Of a stretch of 60,215 nt of DNA, positions 16,509 to 25,732 are shown piece by piece. Position numbers and translations under genes: made by a program. Every line of letters begins with the position of its first letter. Positions within the stretch are counted from its first letter, which is position 1. This DNA is from Pedosphaera sp. (lineage in GTDB: Bacteria; Verrucomicrobiota; Verrucomicrobiia; Limisphaerales; Pedosphaeraceae): assembly GCA_028293325.1 (NCBI GenBank), contig JAQGPA010000112.1, positions 1-60,215 on the forward strand. Direction: 5' to 3'. Below the pieces are notes generated by a model that was not told the origin of the DNA, did no database searches, and saw nothing but the letters and a program-made list of their open reading frames with translations.

Positions 16509-18236
16509 ATGAATGCGTATCTGAAAACAGTGTTGCTGGCTGCGCTCGCGCTTTCGCTGCACGGATGCACGCGCCCCGCAATCCAAATCAAATCGAGCCA
16601 ATCTGATTCAGGCCATTTTATTGAATGCCACAATGGCGTGGTGGTGTCGGTCTCCGGTCCCGCTTCGGATGCCGGTCTGTCCATTCTCAAGCAAGGTGGC
16701 AACGCCGTGGATGCCGCGGTCGCCACGGCCTTTGCACTGACTGTTGCCTATCCTCCCTCCAGCGGCATGGGCGGCGGTGGCTTCACCCTTATCCATCCTG
16801 CTCCCGGCAAGGGCGAGCCCATCGTCATTGATTTTCGCGAGTCCGCACCGACGGCGGCTTCGCCCGCCATGTTCACCCGGGAGGAATCGCAGTTCACCCA
16901 AAAATCCGTGGCCATTCCGGGAACCGTTCGCGGTTTCGCGCTGGCGCACCAGCGCTTTGGCACCTTGCCTTGGTCCAAGTTGCTGCAACCGGCCATTGCC
17001 CTGGCGCGCGACGGTTTTATTCTCGATACCAATCTGGCGGAATCCATGAACATCACGTTGGCGGCGGCACCCGAGAAGCCCGAGTTTCAAAGGGTCTTCG
17101 GCAAACCCGGCGGCGGCCGTTGGCAATTGGGGGATCGCCTGACGCAGCCCGACCTGGCGCGGACACTGCAATTGCTCGCCGACCTGGGTCCTGACGCTTT
17201 TTACAAAGGTCCGATTGCCGACGGCATCGTTGCCGAGATGGCCCGCGGCAGTGGCCTGATTACGGCGGCTGATCTGGCCGGCTATCAGGCCATCGAACGC
17301 CAGCCGATGCACGCTCGCTATCGCGGGAAGTATGATGTTTATGTGCCGCCACCGCCAAGCTCTGGCGGCGTTTGCCTGTTGGAGGAGTTGAACATGCTGG
17401 ATACATTCGATTTGAAAGCCTGGGGCCGTTGGTCACCGATGACCTTTCATGTGATAGCCGAGGCCATGCGTCGCGCCAACTATGACCGTGCCCGTTATCT
17501 GGGCGATCCCGCCTTCACCCCAATTCCCGCCAACCTGACCACCCCCGAATACGGCCGGCATCTCGCTGAAACCATCAATCTCCATAAGGCCACCCGCAGT
17601 GAAGAGATGTCCGTGGATGCCTCCATTTCTTCCGAGGGCCACAGCACGACCCAGTTTTCCATCATCGACAAGGACGGAATGGCGACGGCCACCACCTTCA
17701 CGCTCGAACGCCGTTGGGGCTCGCGGGTCGTGGTCAAAGATATGGGATTTCTGCTCAACAACGACATGCGCGGCTTCAACCTGTTTCCCGGCATCAATGA
17801 AACCAATGAGTTGATCGGCACCTCGCCCAACACCATCGCCAACCTCATCGCTCCCGGCAAACGTCCGCTCAGCTCCATGACTCCGACCATCGTTGCGGAA
17901 AATGGTCGCGTTAAATTAATTACCGGCAGTCCCGGCAGCCAGGCGATTCCCCACACCATCTTGTGCATTATGGTCAACATATTCGACTTTGACATGCCGG
18001 TTCAAACCGCCGTGAAGGCGCCCCGTATGTCACACCAATGGCTTCCGGATCGGATCACTTTTGAAGCGCCGGAGCTTTATCCCGAGGCCATGAAATCCTT
18101 GAAAGCATTAGGCCACACCGTGATTCGCACCGGGTCACCGCCGCAAGGCGATGCCCATACCATCTACGTCATCGGGACGAACCGCTATATCGGCGTGGCC
18201 GATTGGCGCATCAACGGCAAAGCCGACGGTTATTGA
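16509..18236 (+). CDS. Gamma-glutamyltransferase-family lipoprotein
   Basis: 575 residues from the ATG at 16509, 1 nt after the MFS stop. The N-terminus ends in lipobox LHGC, so the protein is probably tethered in the periplasm. N-terminal-nucleophile hydrolase features follow: ILKQGGNAVDAAVATAFAL, SGMGGGGFTLIH, DFRESAP, the autoprocessing site GHSTTQFSIIDKDG with likely nucleophile T380, PLSSMTPTIV and the GSPG loop. These make it a GGT/Ntn hydrolase that would self-cleave at T380. GGTs hydrolyse or transfer gamma-glutamyl groups. In this operon it may trim or modify an exported gamma-glutamyl or related amide, or detoxify it; the true acyl group is unknown. Confidence 0.93.
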   Translation: MNAYLKTVLLAALALSLHGCTRPAIQIKSSQSDSGHFIECHNGVVVSVSGPASDAGLSILKQGGNAVDAAVATAFALTVAYPPSSGMGGGGFTLIHPAPGKGEPIVIDFRESAPTAASPAMFTREESQFTQKSVAIPGTVRGFALAHQRFGTLPWSKLLQPAIALARDGFILDTNLAESMNITLAAAPEKPEFQRVFGKPGGGRWQLGDRLTQPDLARTLQLLADLGPDAFYKGPIADGIVAEMARGSGLITAADLAGYQAIERQPMHARYRGKYDVYVPPPPSSGGVCLLEELNMLDTFDLKAWGRWSPMTFHVIAEAMRRANYDRARYLGDPAFTPIPANLTTPEYGRHLAETINLHKATRSEEMSVDASISSEGHSTTQFSIIDKDGMATATTFTLERRWGSRVVVKDMGFLLNNDMRGFNLFPGINETNELIGTSPNTIANLIAPGKRPLSSMTPTIVAENGRVKLITGSPGSQAIPHTILCIMVNIFDFDMPVQTAVKAPRMSHQWLPDRITFEAPELYPEAMKSLKALGHTVIRTGSPPQGDAHTIYVIGTNRYIGVADWRINGKADGY

Positions 18237-18296
18237 CCTCCTGCGGGAGTGGAAAAAAATCGTGTGCTTCCAGACATAAGCGGTTAATTTCATCCC

Positions 18297-19583
18297 ATGA
18301 TTTCTCGGGTTAAATCGGACCAGTTATTCGCGGAGGCGTTGCAATATATCCCCGGCGGGGTCAATTCGCCGGTGCGGGCGTTTCGCGCCGTGGGCGGGCA
18401 TCCGTTTTTTGTCAATCAAGCCAAAGGCGCGCGCATCACGGATGTGGATGGGAACGAATATGTGGATTATGTCGGCACTTGGGGCCCGGCCATCCTCGGC
18501 CATGCGCATCCCAAAATCATCCAGGCCATCCAGCAGACGGCGATGCACGGGACGAGCTTCGGCATTCCCAACCCGTTGGAGGTGACGATGGCCAAGTTGA
18601 TTTGTTCGACGGTGCCGAGCGTGCAGAAGGTGCGGATGTGCAACTCCGGCACCGAGGCAACCATGTCGGCCATCCGGTTGGCGCGCGGATTTACCAAACG
18701 CGACAAGATCATCAAGTTCGATGGTTGTTACCATGGCCACGCAGATTCCTTGCTGGTGAAAGCGGGGTCGGGCGCATTGACGTTCGGTCATCCGGACAGC
18801 TTGGGCGTTCCGGCGGCGTTTACGCAGCACACCGTCGTGCTGCCGTTCAATGATGAAGCCGCGGTCAAGGCGGCGTTCGCAGCCAACGAGGGGCACCTGG
18901 CGGGAATCATCATCGAACCGGTGCCAGGAAATGCGGGGCTTTATTTGCCGCGGCCGGGTTACCTGGAATTTTTGCGGGAGATTACACGGGCACACGGCGC
19001 GCTGCTGATCTTCGACGAGGTCATGACCGGGTTCCGGTTGGCAAAAGGCGGTGCGCAGGAGCGTTTCGGTATTACGCCGGACTTGACCTGTTTTGGAAAA
19101 ATCATCGGCGGCGGTCTGCCCGTGGGGGCGTTTGGCGGACGGGCGGAAATCATGGATTATCTGGCGCCGCTGGGGCCAGTGTATCAGGCGGGAACCTTGA
19201 GCGGGAATCCGCTGGCGATGGCGGCGGGCATCACCGCGCTGGAGGAATTATTCGCCGGCAATGCTTACGAACAATTGGAAGCATTGGGTGCGCAATTGGA
19301 AGCGGGCATGAAAGCAGCCGCGCAGTCCGCCGGGGTGCCGGTGCAATTCAAGCGCATCGGCTCCATGTTCTGCGGTTACTTTACCAGCCAACCGGTGCAT
19401 AATCTGTCCGATGCCATGCACAGCGACCGGGCGCGGTTCGCCAAATATTTCCACGGCATGCTGGCGGAAGGAGTTTACCTGGCGCCATCACAGTTCGAGG
19501 CCGGGTTTATTTCGGCGGCGCACACGACGGCGGACATTGACCGGACGGTGAAAGCGGCGGCAAAGGTGATGAAAAGTTTGTAA
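18297..19583 (+). CDS. hemL: Glutamate-1-semialdehyde 2,1-aminomutase
   Basis: 428 residues, standard length. The start [21 protein letters not shown] and [12 protein letters not shown] are the family's opening. Class III aminotransferase features are clear: [31 protein letters not shown]-type strand [12 protein letters not shown], and the PLP lysine in [16 protein letters not shown]. It converts glutamate-1-semialdehyde to 5-aminolevulinate in the C5 heme pathway. It starts 60 nt after the gamma-glutamyltransferase stop. Its role is housekeeping, so I place the cluster boundary here. Confidence 0.97.
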   Translation: MISRVKSDQLFAEALQYIPGGVNSPVRAFRAVGGHPFFVNQAKGARITDVDGNEYVDYVGTWGPAILGHAHPKIIQAIQQTAMHGTSFGIPNPLEVTMAKLICSTVPSVQKVRMCNSGTEATMSAIRLARGFTKRDKIIKFDGCYHGHADSLLVKAGSGALTFGHPDSLGVPAAFTQHTVVLPFNDEAAVKAAFAANEGHLAGIIIEPVPGNAGLYLPRPGYLEFLREITRAHGALLIFDEVMTGFRLAKGGAQERFGITPDLTCFGKIIGGGLPVGAFGGRAEIMDYLAPLGPVYQAGTLSGNPLAMAAGITALEELFAGNAYEQLEALGAQLEAGMKAAAQSAGVPVQFKRIGSMFCGYFTSQPVHNLSDAMHSDRARFAKYFHGMLAEGVYLAPSQFEAGFISAAHTTADIDRTVKAAAKVMKSL

Positions 19584-19611
19584 ATCTTGGATTTGAACGA
19601 CCCTCTTTATT

Positions 19612-20028
19612 ATGCGTGTTTTAGCCATTGATCATGGAACGAAGCGGATGGGCCTGGCGATCAGCGATGAGCTGGGTGTCATCGCGCTGCCAATGGAATT
19701 TGTGCCGGCGGAACCGTTCGCGGCGTTTTTATTGCGAGTGAAGGAAATCATCAAGGAGAAGCAGGTGGAAATGTTGCTGGTGGGGATGCCACGTAACATG
19801 GATGGCAGTTATGGCCCGGCGGCCTTGAAGGTCCAGGCTTTCATCGCGGTGCTTCAGGAAACCGTGGCGATTCCGATTAAAAGTTGGGACGAGCGGCTGA
19901 CTTCCACGCAGGCGAACCGGTATTTGATTCAAGCCAATGTGCGGCGGGACAAGCGTAAGCAGAAGGTGGATCAAACGGCCGCCGCCATCCTTTTACAAAG
20001 CTACCTCGACAGCTTTGTGCAGCCGTGA
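19612..20028 (+). CDS. ruvX: RuvX/YqgF-family endonuclease (pre-16S rRNA or Holliday junction)
   Basis: 138 residues with the RNase H-like start MRVLAIDHGTKRMGLAISDE, LLVGMPRNMDGSYGPAA, the IKSWDERLTSTQA box and a final DQTAAAILLQSYLD carrying the last catalytic acid. Family members process the 16S rRNA 5' end or resolve Holliday junctions. It lies 28 nt after hemL and its stop overlaps a possible GTG start of truA. Confidence 0.94.
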   Translation: MRVLAIDHGTKRMGLAISDELGVIALPMEFVPAEPFAAFLLRVKEIIKEKQVEMLLVGMPRNMDGSYGPAALKVQAFIAVLQETVAIPIKSWDERLTSTQANRYLIQANVRRDKRKQKVDQTAAAILLQSYLDSFVQP

Positions 20029-20066
20029 ATTGTGTGGACGGAAATTCCCGGGCTCCGGATTCCATC

Positions 20067-20873
20067 GTGAAAACGTTGAAATTTAAACTCGTTATCGCCT
20101 ATGAAGGCACACAATACGCTGGCTGGCAGGTGCAAACGAGCGGCGTGGGGGTCCAGCAAAAAGTGGAGGAGGCGCTGGGCCGGTTGTTCCCGGGTGTAAA
20201 ACGAATTCACAGTTCGAGCCGCACCGATACCGGCGTGCATGCGCTCGGCATGGTGGCGCATGTGGAAATTCCCGCTGCAGAATTCAAAATGCCGGTGGCC
20301 AAGCTGGCATTGGCCATCAACGCCCACCTGCCGGAAGATGTCCGGGTGCTGTCCGCCACGCGCTGCCGGGCGGATTTCCATGCGCGCTTTGATGCGGCGG
20401 GCAAGCAATACCGTTATTTTGTCTGGAACCACGCGGCGATGAATCCGTTGTTGCGGCGCCAGGCGTGGCAGGTTCCGCGCAAACTGGATCTGGCGGCGAT
20501 GCGCTCCGCCGCGGGTCTGTTCGTGGGCAAACATGATTTCAAATCCTTCGCCGGGACGCGCAGTTACGAGATGGAATCGACCGTCCGCCACCTGACGCGG
20601 TGCGAGCTGAAGCGGAGCGGGCTGCTGCTTACGTTCATCATCGAAGGCGACGGTTTTCTTTACAAGATGTGCCGGGGCATCGTGGGCACGCTGGTGCAGG
20701 TTGGGCAGGGCAAGATCGCGGCGGAAGATATCCGGAAAATTCTGGCGAGCCGTGATCGCCGGGTGGCCGGGATGACCGCGCCCGCGCAAGGCTTGGTGTT
20801 GTGGAAGGTCTTTTATAAATCCAAAACTGGAAATCCGAAATCAAAAGTGAAGCATGAACATCGTGCTGGTTGA
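20067..20873 (+). CDS. truA: tRNA pseudouridine(38-40) synthase TruA
   Basis: 268 residues from GTG 20067 (MKTLKFKLVIAYEGTQYAGW), which matches the usual TruA N-terminus. A GTG at 20025 overlapping the ruvX stop is an alternative that adds 14 residues. The catalytic aspartate lies in SSRTDTGVHALG; RADFHARFDAAGKQYRYF and GDGFLYKMCRGIVG are family motifs. It isomerises U38-40 in the anticodon arm. The 3' end overlaps trmL by 20 nt, so the two RNA-modification genes are translationally coupled. Confidence 0.95.
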   Translation: MKTLKFKLVIAYEGTQYAGWQVQTSGVGVQQKVEEALGRLFPGVKRIHSSSRTDTGVHALGMVAHVEIPAAEFKMPVAKLALAINAHLPEDVRVLSATRCRADFHARFDAAGKQYRYFVWNHAAMNPLLRRQAWQVPRKLDLAAMRSAAGLFVGKHDFKSFAGTRSYEMESTVRHLTRCELKRSGLLLTFIIEGDGFLYKMCRGIVGTLVQVGQGKIAAEDIRKILASRDRRVAGMTAPAQGLVLWKVFYKSKTGNPKSKVKHEHRAG

Positions 20874-21318
20874 GCCGGAGATTCCTCCGAATACGGGCAA
20901 CGTGGCGCGCTTGTGCGCCGCCACCCGGACGCGCCTGCATTTGATCGAGCCACTGGGATTTCAATTGGACGACAAACAACTCAAGCGGGCGGGGATGGAT
21001 TATTGGCAGCAGGTCGAATGGCAGCGCTGGCCCAATTGGAGCGCCTTCCGGGAAAAGATTCCCGCCGGCGCGAAGGTTTGGTTCATCGAGTCCAACGGGC
21101 CGCAGGTTTATTCGGAAGTCCGCTTTGGGCCGGATGATTACCTGGTGTTCGGACGTGAAACTGCCGGTTTACCCACTGCTCTGTTGGAACAAAACCGGGA
21201 GAGTTGGTTGAGGCTGCCCATGTTTAACCCGGCATCGCGCTCCTTGAATCTTTCCAATTGCGCGGCCATCGTGCTGTTTGAGGCATTGCGGCAGCAGGGA
21301 TTCAAAGGAGAGATTTAG
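20854..21318 (+). CDS. trmL: tRNA (cytidine/uridine-34 2'-O)-methyltransferase TrmL
   Basis: 154 residues, normal for this minimal SPOUT enzyme. MNIVLVEPEIPPNTGNVARL, the knot strand YLVFGRETAGLP and the C-terminal SLNLSNCAAIVLFEALRQ are the SAM-binding trefoil-knot motifs. It methylates the wobble ribose of tRNA-Leu in known cases. It overlaps truA by 20 nt and converges with the PTS IIA gene 10 nt away. Confidence 0.96.
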   Translation: MNIVLVEPEIPPNTGNVARLCAATRTRLHLIEPLGFQLDDKQLKRAGMDYWQQVEWQRWPNWSAFREKIPAGAKVWFIESNGPQVYSEVRFGPDDYLVFGRETAGLPTALLEQNRESWLRLPMFNPASRSLNLSNCAAIVLFEALRQQGFKGEI

Positions 21319-21328
21319 ACGCAGCGCA

Positions 21329-21820
21329 TCACATTTTTTCTTCCGCATCGTGAATCAACGCGCAAACTTTCTCCGGATTTTCAGCCGTCAGCAAGCCTTT
21401 GCGCAGCTTGGGGTCGCGCAATAACCGGCTGATGCGGGCCAGCATCGCGAGATGCTGGGTAACCGTCGGCGCCACCAGCAGAAAAAATAATTTGGCCGGC
21501 GCGCCATCGATCGCCCCAAAACTGATGCCCGGCTCATGCCGGCCAAAAATCAAAATGGGATGATCCACCAGACCGACGAGCGCATTGCGCGCGTGCGGCA
21601 GGGCGACGCCATCGCCAATGCCGGTGCTGTGCAATTGTTCGCGCTCCTGCAAGGCGCGCAGCAAAGTCTCCCGCGCCTTCGGTTGCTTGGCGATTTCCTT
21701 GATCTGATTGACCAGTTCCGTGAGCACTTCGTCCCGCTGGCTGCCGGTCAGGCGCAGCTTAACGTTGGCGGGCACAAGCAATTTACTCAACGTCAGATTT
21801 TCGGAACCAGTCGTCTTCAT
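21329..21820 (-). CDS. PTS IIA domain protein (PtsN-like)
   Basis: 163 residues, single EIIA (fructose/Ntr type) domain. The phosphorylatable histidine is in GDGVALPHARN, near residue 75, with STGIGDG before it and FFLLVAPTVTQHLAML after it. No sugar permease or HPr is nearby, so a regulatory phosphorelay role like PtsN is more likely than sugar uptake. It converges with trmL and has its own 120-nt upstream spacer in which I see no clear signal. Confidence 0.88.
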   Translation of the reverse strand: MKTTGSENLTLSKLLVPANVKLRLTGSQRDEVLTELVNQIKEIAKQPKARETLLRALQEREQLHSTGIGDGVALPHARNALVGLVDHPILIFGRHEPGISFGAIDGAPAKLFFLLVAPTVTQHLAMLARISRLLRDPKLRKGLLTAENPEKVCALIHDAEEKM

Positions 21821-21940
21821 GCGCGATAGTTTATCCGCGGGTTGGTGGAGGTGAAGGAAAATATTGCGTCACGCGGCCTCCTTTTCTGCAAAGAATGCGC
21901 GCGAAGAAAAGCCGAAGCGAAACCAACGACGCTGTAGCGG

Positions 21941-22927
21941 TTATTCTTTTGCGCCCTTTTTTTTCAGAATCTCCACCAATTCGACATGCTCGTTGATGGT
22001 GGCGTAATACAGCGCCGTTTTGCCGCTGTAATCCTTGGCATTAACATCCGCCCGGCGGCTCAGCAGCAATTCGGCAACCGCATTCTGGCCGGAGATGCAG
22101 GCCATCAGCAAAGGGGTACGGCCCGGATAATTCTTCCGGTTGATATCCGCGCGTTGTTCCAGCAGCAATTCGATGATATGCGCATGGCCCACCCGTGAAG
22201 CGATATGCAGCGAGGTGACCCCGTGCTTGTCAAACGCATCCACCTTGGCGCCATTGGCCAGCAACAGCTCCGCAATCGGGCGATGCCCGGAGATCGCCGC
22301 GTGGTGCAACGCCGTCCAACCGCCTCGGTCCGCGGCATTCACATCCGCCCGATTCGCAATGAGCAGTTTTGCCACCGCCAATTGACCGTAGGAAGCGGCG
22401 GCGAACAGCGGCGTAGCGCCGATCTTGTCCCGGGCGTTGACGTCTGCTCCGCATGCCAACAGCAACTTGACCACCATGCAGTGGCCATAATTGGCTGCCT
22501 GATAAATCGGAGTCTGGCCCTTGCCCTCGCGGGCGCCGGCATCCGCCCCGCGCGCGAGCAACAATTCCACCACATCCCGGTGCCCAAAATTGGAAGCCAG
22601 ATGCAGCGGCGTGATCTGCCAGCGGTTCGCCCCGTTGACGGCGGCGCCGTTGGTCAGCAAAAATTCAACCACCTCTTTAAAGCCATAATACGCAGCCATC
22701 TGCAAAGGGGTCTGGGCTTTTTCATCCTGGGTGTTTACGTCCGCTCCATTGGCGACGAGGATCTTGACCACCTCCAGCGAACCGCCGCGGGCCGCCAGTT
22801 GCAGCGCCGTCCTTTGCTTTTCATCCAGCGAATTGACCAGCTCAGGATTTCCCTGAAGCAGTGTCTTGACTGCTTCTGCGTTCCGCTTCACCGCGGCATC
22901 ATGAAGTTCCGTAGCTGTTCGATTCAC
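21941..22927 (-). CDS. Ankyrin-repeat protein
   Basis: 328 residues made almost wholly of ankyrin repeats: about nine units of 33 residues, many with the consensus T-P-L-x-x-A (for example QTPLQMAAYYGFKEVVEFLL, ITPLHLASNFGHRDVVELLL, KTALYYATINEHVELVEIL). No signal peptide or membrane segment is seen, so it is probably cytoplasmic and binds a protein partner. The partner is unknown. It stands alone between the PTS IIA gene and the Hsp70 gene, all on the minus strand. Confidence 0.92.
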   Translation of the reverse strand: MNRTATELHDAAVKRNAEAVKTLLQGNPELVNSLDEKQRTALQLAARGGSLEVVKILVANGADVNTQDEKAQTPLQMAAYYGFKEVVEFLLTNGAAVNGANRWQITPLHLASNFGHRDVVELLLARGADAGAREGKGQTPIYQAANYGHCMVVKLLLACGADVNARDKIGATPLFAAASYGQLAVAKLLIANRADVNAADRGGWTALHHAAISGHRPIAELLLANGAKVDAFDKHGVTSLHIASRVGHAHIIELLLEQRADINRKNYPGRTPLLMACISGQNAVAELLLSRRADVNAKDYSGKTALYYATINEHVELVEILKKKGAKE

Positions 22928-23045
22928 TTGATAACTGCCCCATTATTATGCGCTTGGACCTTTTTCTGCAACTTCATTGCTGAAAAAAGAATCGCCCGGA
23001 TTTTAGCCTTTATTTGGAAAAACTGCTCCTTTCCAGTGGTTAACA

Positions 23046-24959
23046 CTACTGAATGAGTCCGCGTTTGCGCAACAGGGCGTCCATTGCTTTATCCATCAGC
23101 AAATTCGCCAGTGTTTGGGTGGTTTCGTCCAGCACGCTGCTCGCCGCCTGCAACCGCCGGGTATCGCCGGATTTTGTTTCCGGATTTTCCGTGGCCAGCG
23201 CTTCCTCCACTGTTTGCAACGCCGCTTCCAACTGTGCCCGATAAACCTCATCCAGTTCTCCGGCGCAGTCGGCCATCCCCTTGCGGGTTGCGGCCACGGT
23301 TTCACGCGCGCGCAACGTGGCTTCGATCCAGCGCCGCGACGCCAGATCCTCAAACGCGTGCTCCACTGATTCCTCGACCATGCGTTGCACGTCCGCGTCG
23401 TCCACATCCACCGCCGATTTCATCTCCACCACGGTTTGCCGTCCCGTTTTGGTGTCCCGCGCCAGCACATGCAGGATGCCGTTGGCGTCGATTTCAAATT
23501 GCACGCCGATGCGCGGCACTCCCTTGGGCGCGGGCTCGAAATCAATCGTGAACCGCCCCAGACTCCAATTGTCCTTCGCCCGTTCCCGTTCGCCTTGGAG
23601 CACATGGATGAGCATGTTCTTTTGGTTGTCCACCGCCGTCGTGAACATTTCGCCCGCCTTCACCGGAATGGTGGAGTTGCGATGGATGATGACATTCATC
23701 AACCCGCCAAACGTCTCGATGCCGAGCGAGAGCGGCGTCACATCCAGCAACAAAACATTTTGGAAGCCACCGGAAAGAATCTCCGCCTGGATCGCCGCGC
23801 CCAGCGCCACTGCTTCATCCGGATTCTGCGAGGTGTTGAGCAACGGGCCGGCGGGCCGGTGATATTCCGTGCCCAGCCGAATGCCGCCGCGCGTTTCTGC
23901 AAACTCCACACATCCAAAAATCTCCGTCACCATCTGCCGCACCAACGGCATCCGCGTTTGTCCGCCCACCAGAATAACCTGGTCGAGCTCCCGCGCCTCC
24001 AGTTTCGCATCTGCCAACGCCCGCAGGCAATGCGGCCGCGTCCGCGCAATGATATCGCGGGTTATATTTTCCAACTCCGCCCGCGTCAGGCGGAAACTAA
24101 AACTAAAGTTCGGCGTCAGAAACGGCAGGCCAATCTCAACTTCCATTTCCGTCGATAACTTGATCTTGGCCTGTTCCGCCTGCTCGCGAATGCGCGCGAG
24201 CAATGGCAGGTCATGCGCCGCATCCGGGCCGCCCGCCGTCTTGATTTTTTCCACTACGAAATCAATCAACCGCTTGTCGAGATCGTCACCGCCCAGCCGC
24301 GTATTGCCATTGGTGGCGAGAACCTGGAACACACCCTGGTTCAACTCCAAAATGGATAGATCAAAGGTGCCGCCACCCAAATCATACACCGCGATTCGCG
24401 CATGTTCCTTGAGCTTGTTGAGTCCGTACGCCAGCGCTGCCGCCGTCGGTTCATTGACGATTCGTTCCACGGTGAACCCGGCCAATTCCCCGGCCCGCTT
24501 GGTGGCGTTCCGTTGCGCGTCATTGAAATAGGCCGGCACCGTGATCACCGCCCGCGTGACCGGTTCGTTGAAGGAGGCTTCGGCATCGCGCTTCAACTTC
24601 TTCAAAACTTCCGCGGAAATTTCCTCCGGCGTCCAGGCGCGGCCATGGATGTCAATGGTGACCGGCCCGGCGCCTTCGCCGCGAACGGGATACGTGACCA
24701 GCATCTCCTCGCGCGCAATCTCGTTGCCGCGCCGCCCCATGAACCGCTTCACGGAATAAACCGTCTCCGCCGGCCGGAGCGCCCGCACCCGGTTCGCTTT
24801 GTGACCCACGACCAATTCTGCATTGGGTCCGGGAAAGTGCACGACGGATGGCGTCAACCGCTGGCCCTCCGCATCCGCGATCACCAGCGGAATGCCGGAA
24901 TCCACCGTGGCGATCAGTGAATTCGTCGTGCCCAAATCAATCCCAACTATCTTGCTCAT
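23046..24959 (-). CDS. Hsp70-family chaperone (DnaK/HscA-like)
   Basis: 637 residues from ATG 24959 (MSKIVGIDLGTTNSLIATVD). An upstream in-frame ATG at 25070 would add 37 residues running into the divergent gene's leader and is rejected. The ATPase domain shows IVNEPTAAALAYG, DLGGGTFDLSIL and VILVGGQTRMPLV; the substrate domain begins VLLLDVTPLSLGIET. Between GCVEFAET and NPDEAVALGAAIQ, where DnaK has about ten residues, this protein has some twenty more (RGGIRLGTEYHRPAGPLLN). The Gly/acid-rich DnaK tail is absent; the end is MDALLRKRGLIQ. This could be HscA-like, but no isc genes are adjacent. Confidence 0.94.
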   Translation of the reverse strand: MSKIVGIDLGTTNSLIATVDSGIPLVIADAEGQRLTPSVVHFPGPNAELVVGHKANRVRALRPAETVYSVKRFMGRRGNEIAREEMLVTYPVRGEGAGPVTIDIHGRAWTPEEISAEVLKKLKRDAEASFNEPVTRAVITVPAYFNDAQRNATKRAGELAGFTVERIVNEPTAAALAYGLNKLKEHARIAVYDLGGGTFDLSILELNQGVFQVLATNGNTRLGGDDLDKRLIDFVVEKIKTAGGPDAAHDLPLLARIREQAEQAKIKLSTEMEVEIGLPFLTPNFSFSFRLTRAELENITRDIIARTRPHCLRALADAKLEARELDQVILVGGQTRMPLVRQMVTEIFGCVEFAETRGGIRLGTEYHRPAGPLLNTSQNPDEAVALGAAIQAEILSGGFQNVLLLDVTPLSLGIETFGGLMNVIIHRNSTIPVKAGEMFTTAVDNQKNMLIHVLQGERERAKDNWSLGRFTIDFEPAPKGVPRIGVQFEIDANGILHVLARDTKTGRQTVVEMKSAVDVDDADVQRMVEESVEHAFEDLASRRWIEATLRARETVAATRKGMADCAGELDEVYRAQLEAALQTVEEALATENPETKSGDTRRLQAASSVLDETTQTLANLLMDKAMDALLRKRGLIQ

Positions 24960-25053
24960 TGGTCCTATGCTGCCACGGATTGGCCCAACAGGAAAGGCGG
25001 AACGCGGCGAGTTCTCGCTTCTTTTCCTGGTGCAATTGGGTATTCTTACCGCG

Positions 25054-25701
25054 ATGAACTGCGTGGTCACGGCTGGTCCTACTCATGAAAACCTGGATGA
25101 AGTCCGGCGTCTGACAAATTTTTCCACCGGTCGGCTGGGCTCCGAACTGGCGGATTTCCTCACCACCCACGGCCATCAAGTCACGCTGCTGCTGGGGCAA
25201 CAGGCAACGTATCGCGCTCCGTCCAAGGCCCACCGGGTCGAGATGTTCAGCACCACGGCGGATTTGCGCGAACGCCTGCAAACACTCGCGCGCCAGCCGG
25301 TGGATGCCGTATTCCACGCCGCCGCCGTCAGCGATTTCACCTTCGGCAAAATCTGGGTTCGTTCGCCGGATGGACAACTCACCGAGGCCCGCTCCGGCAA
25401 AATCTCCACGCGCCAGGGGACCTTGCTCGCCGAACTGCTGCCCACGCCCAAGCTCATTGCGGAATTGCGCGGGTGGTATCCACAGGCGCGCCTCGTCGGC
25501 TGGAAGTACGAAGTGGACGGGGACCGCGTCAGCGTGCTGGCGCTAGCGGAGCGGCAAATTACCGAATGCCGCACTACTGCCTGTGTTGCCAATGGCCGCG
25601 CGTATGGTCCTGGCTTTGGCTTGGTGAAAGGCGTCGGCATGCACCTGCCGCTGCGCGACTCCGCTGCTTTGTTCGCCGCTTTGGAAGAACTGCTCCGGTA
25701 A
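25054..25701 (+). CDS. Stand-alone phosphopantothenoylcysteine synthetase (CoaB/DFP) domain protein
   Basis: 215 residues from ATG 25054 (MNCVVTAGPTHENLDEVRRL). TAGPTHE, RLTNFSTGRLGSELA, FHAAAVSDF and the lysine-bearing RSGKISTRQG region with TPKLIAELR match the CoaB half of CoaBC, which joins phosphopantothenate and cysteine using CTP. The flavin decarboxylase half is missing, so it is a separate CoaB or a paralogue. It is divergent from Hsp70 with 94 nt between starts and converges with the permease downstream. Confidence 0.85.
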   Translation: MNCVVTAGPTHENLDEVRRLTNFSTGRLGSELADFLTTHGHQVTLLLGQQATYRAPSKAHRVEMFSTTADLRERLQTLARQPVDAVFHAAAVSDFTFGKIWVRSPDGQLTEARSGKISTRQGTLLAELLPTPKLIAELRGWYPQARLVGWKYEVDGDRVSVLALAERQITECRTTACVANGRAYGPGFGLVKGVGMHLPLRDSAALFAALEELLR

Positions 25702-25732
25702 TAATCACGCCCAAGCCGGGGACGTTTCCTTT

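Noticed and set aside
11515..18236. Firm label as a phosphonate cluster
   Set aside because: The PEP mutase motif is altered and the decarboxylase is missing, so a C-P bond is only one of several possibilities.
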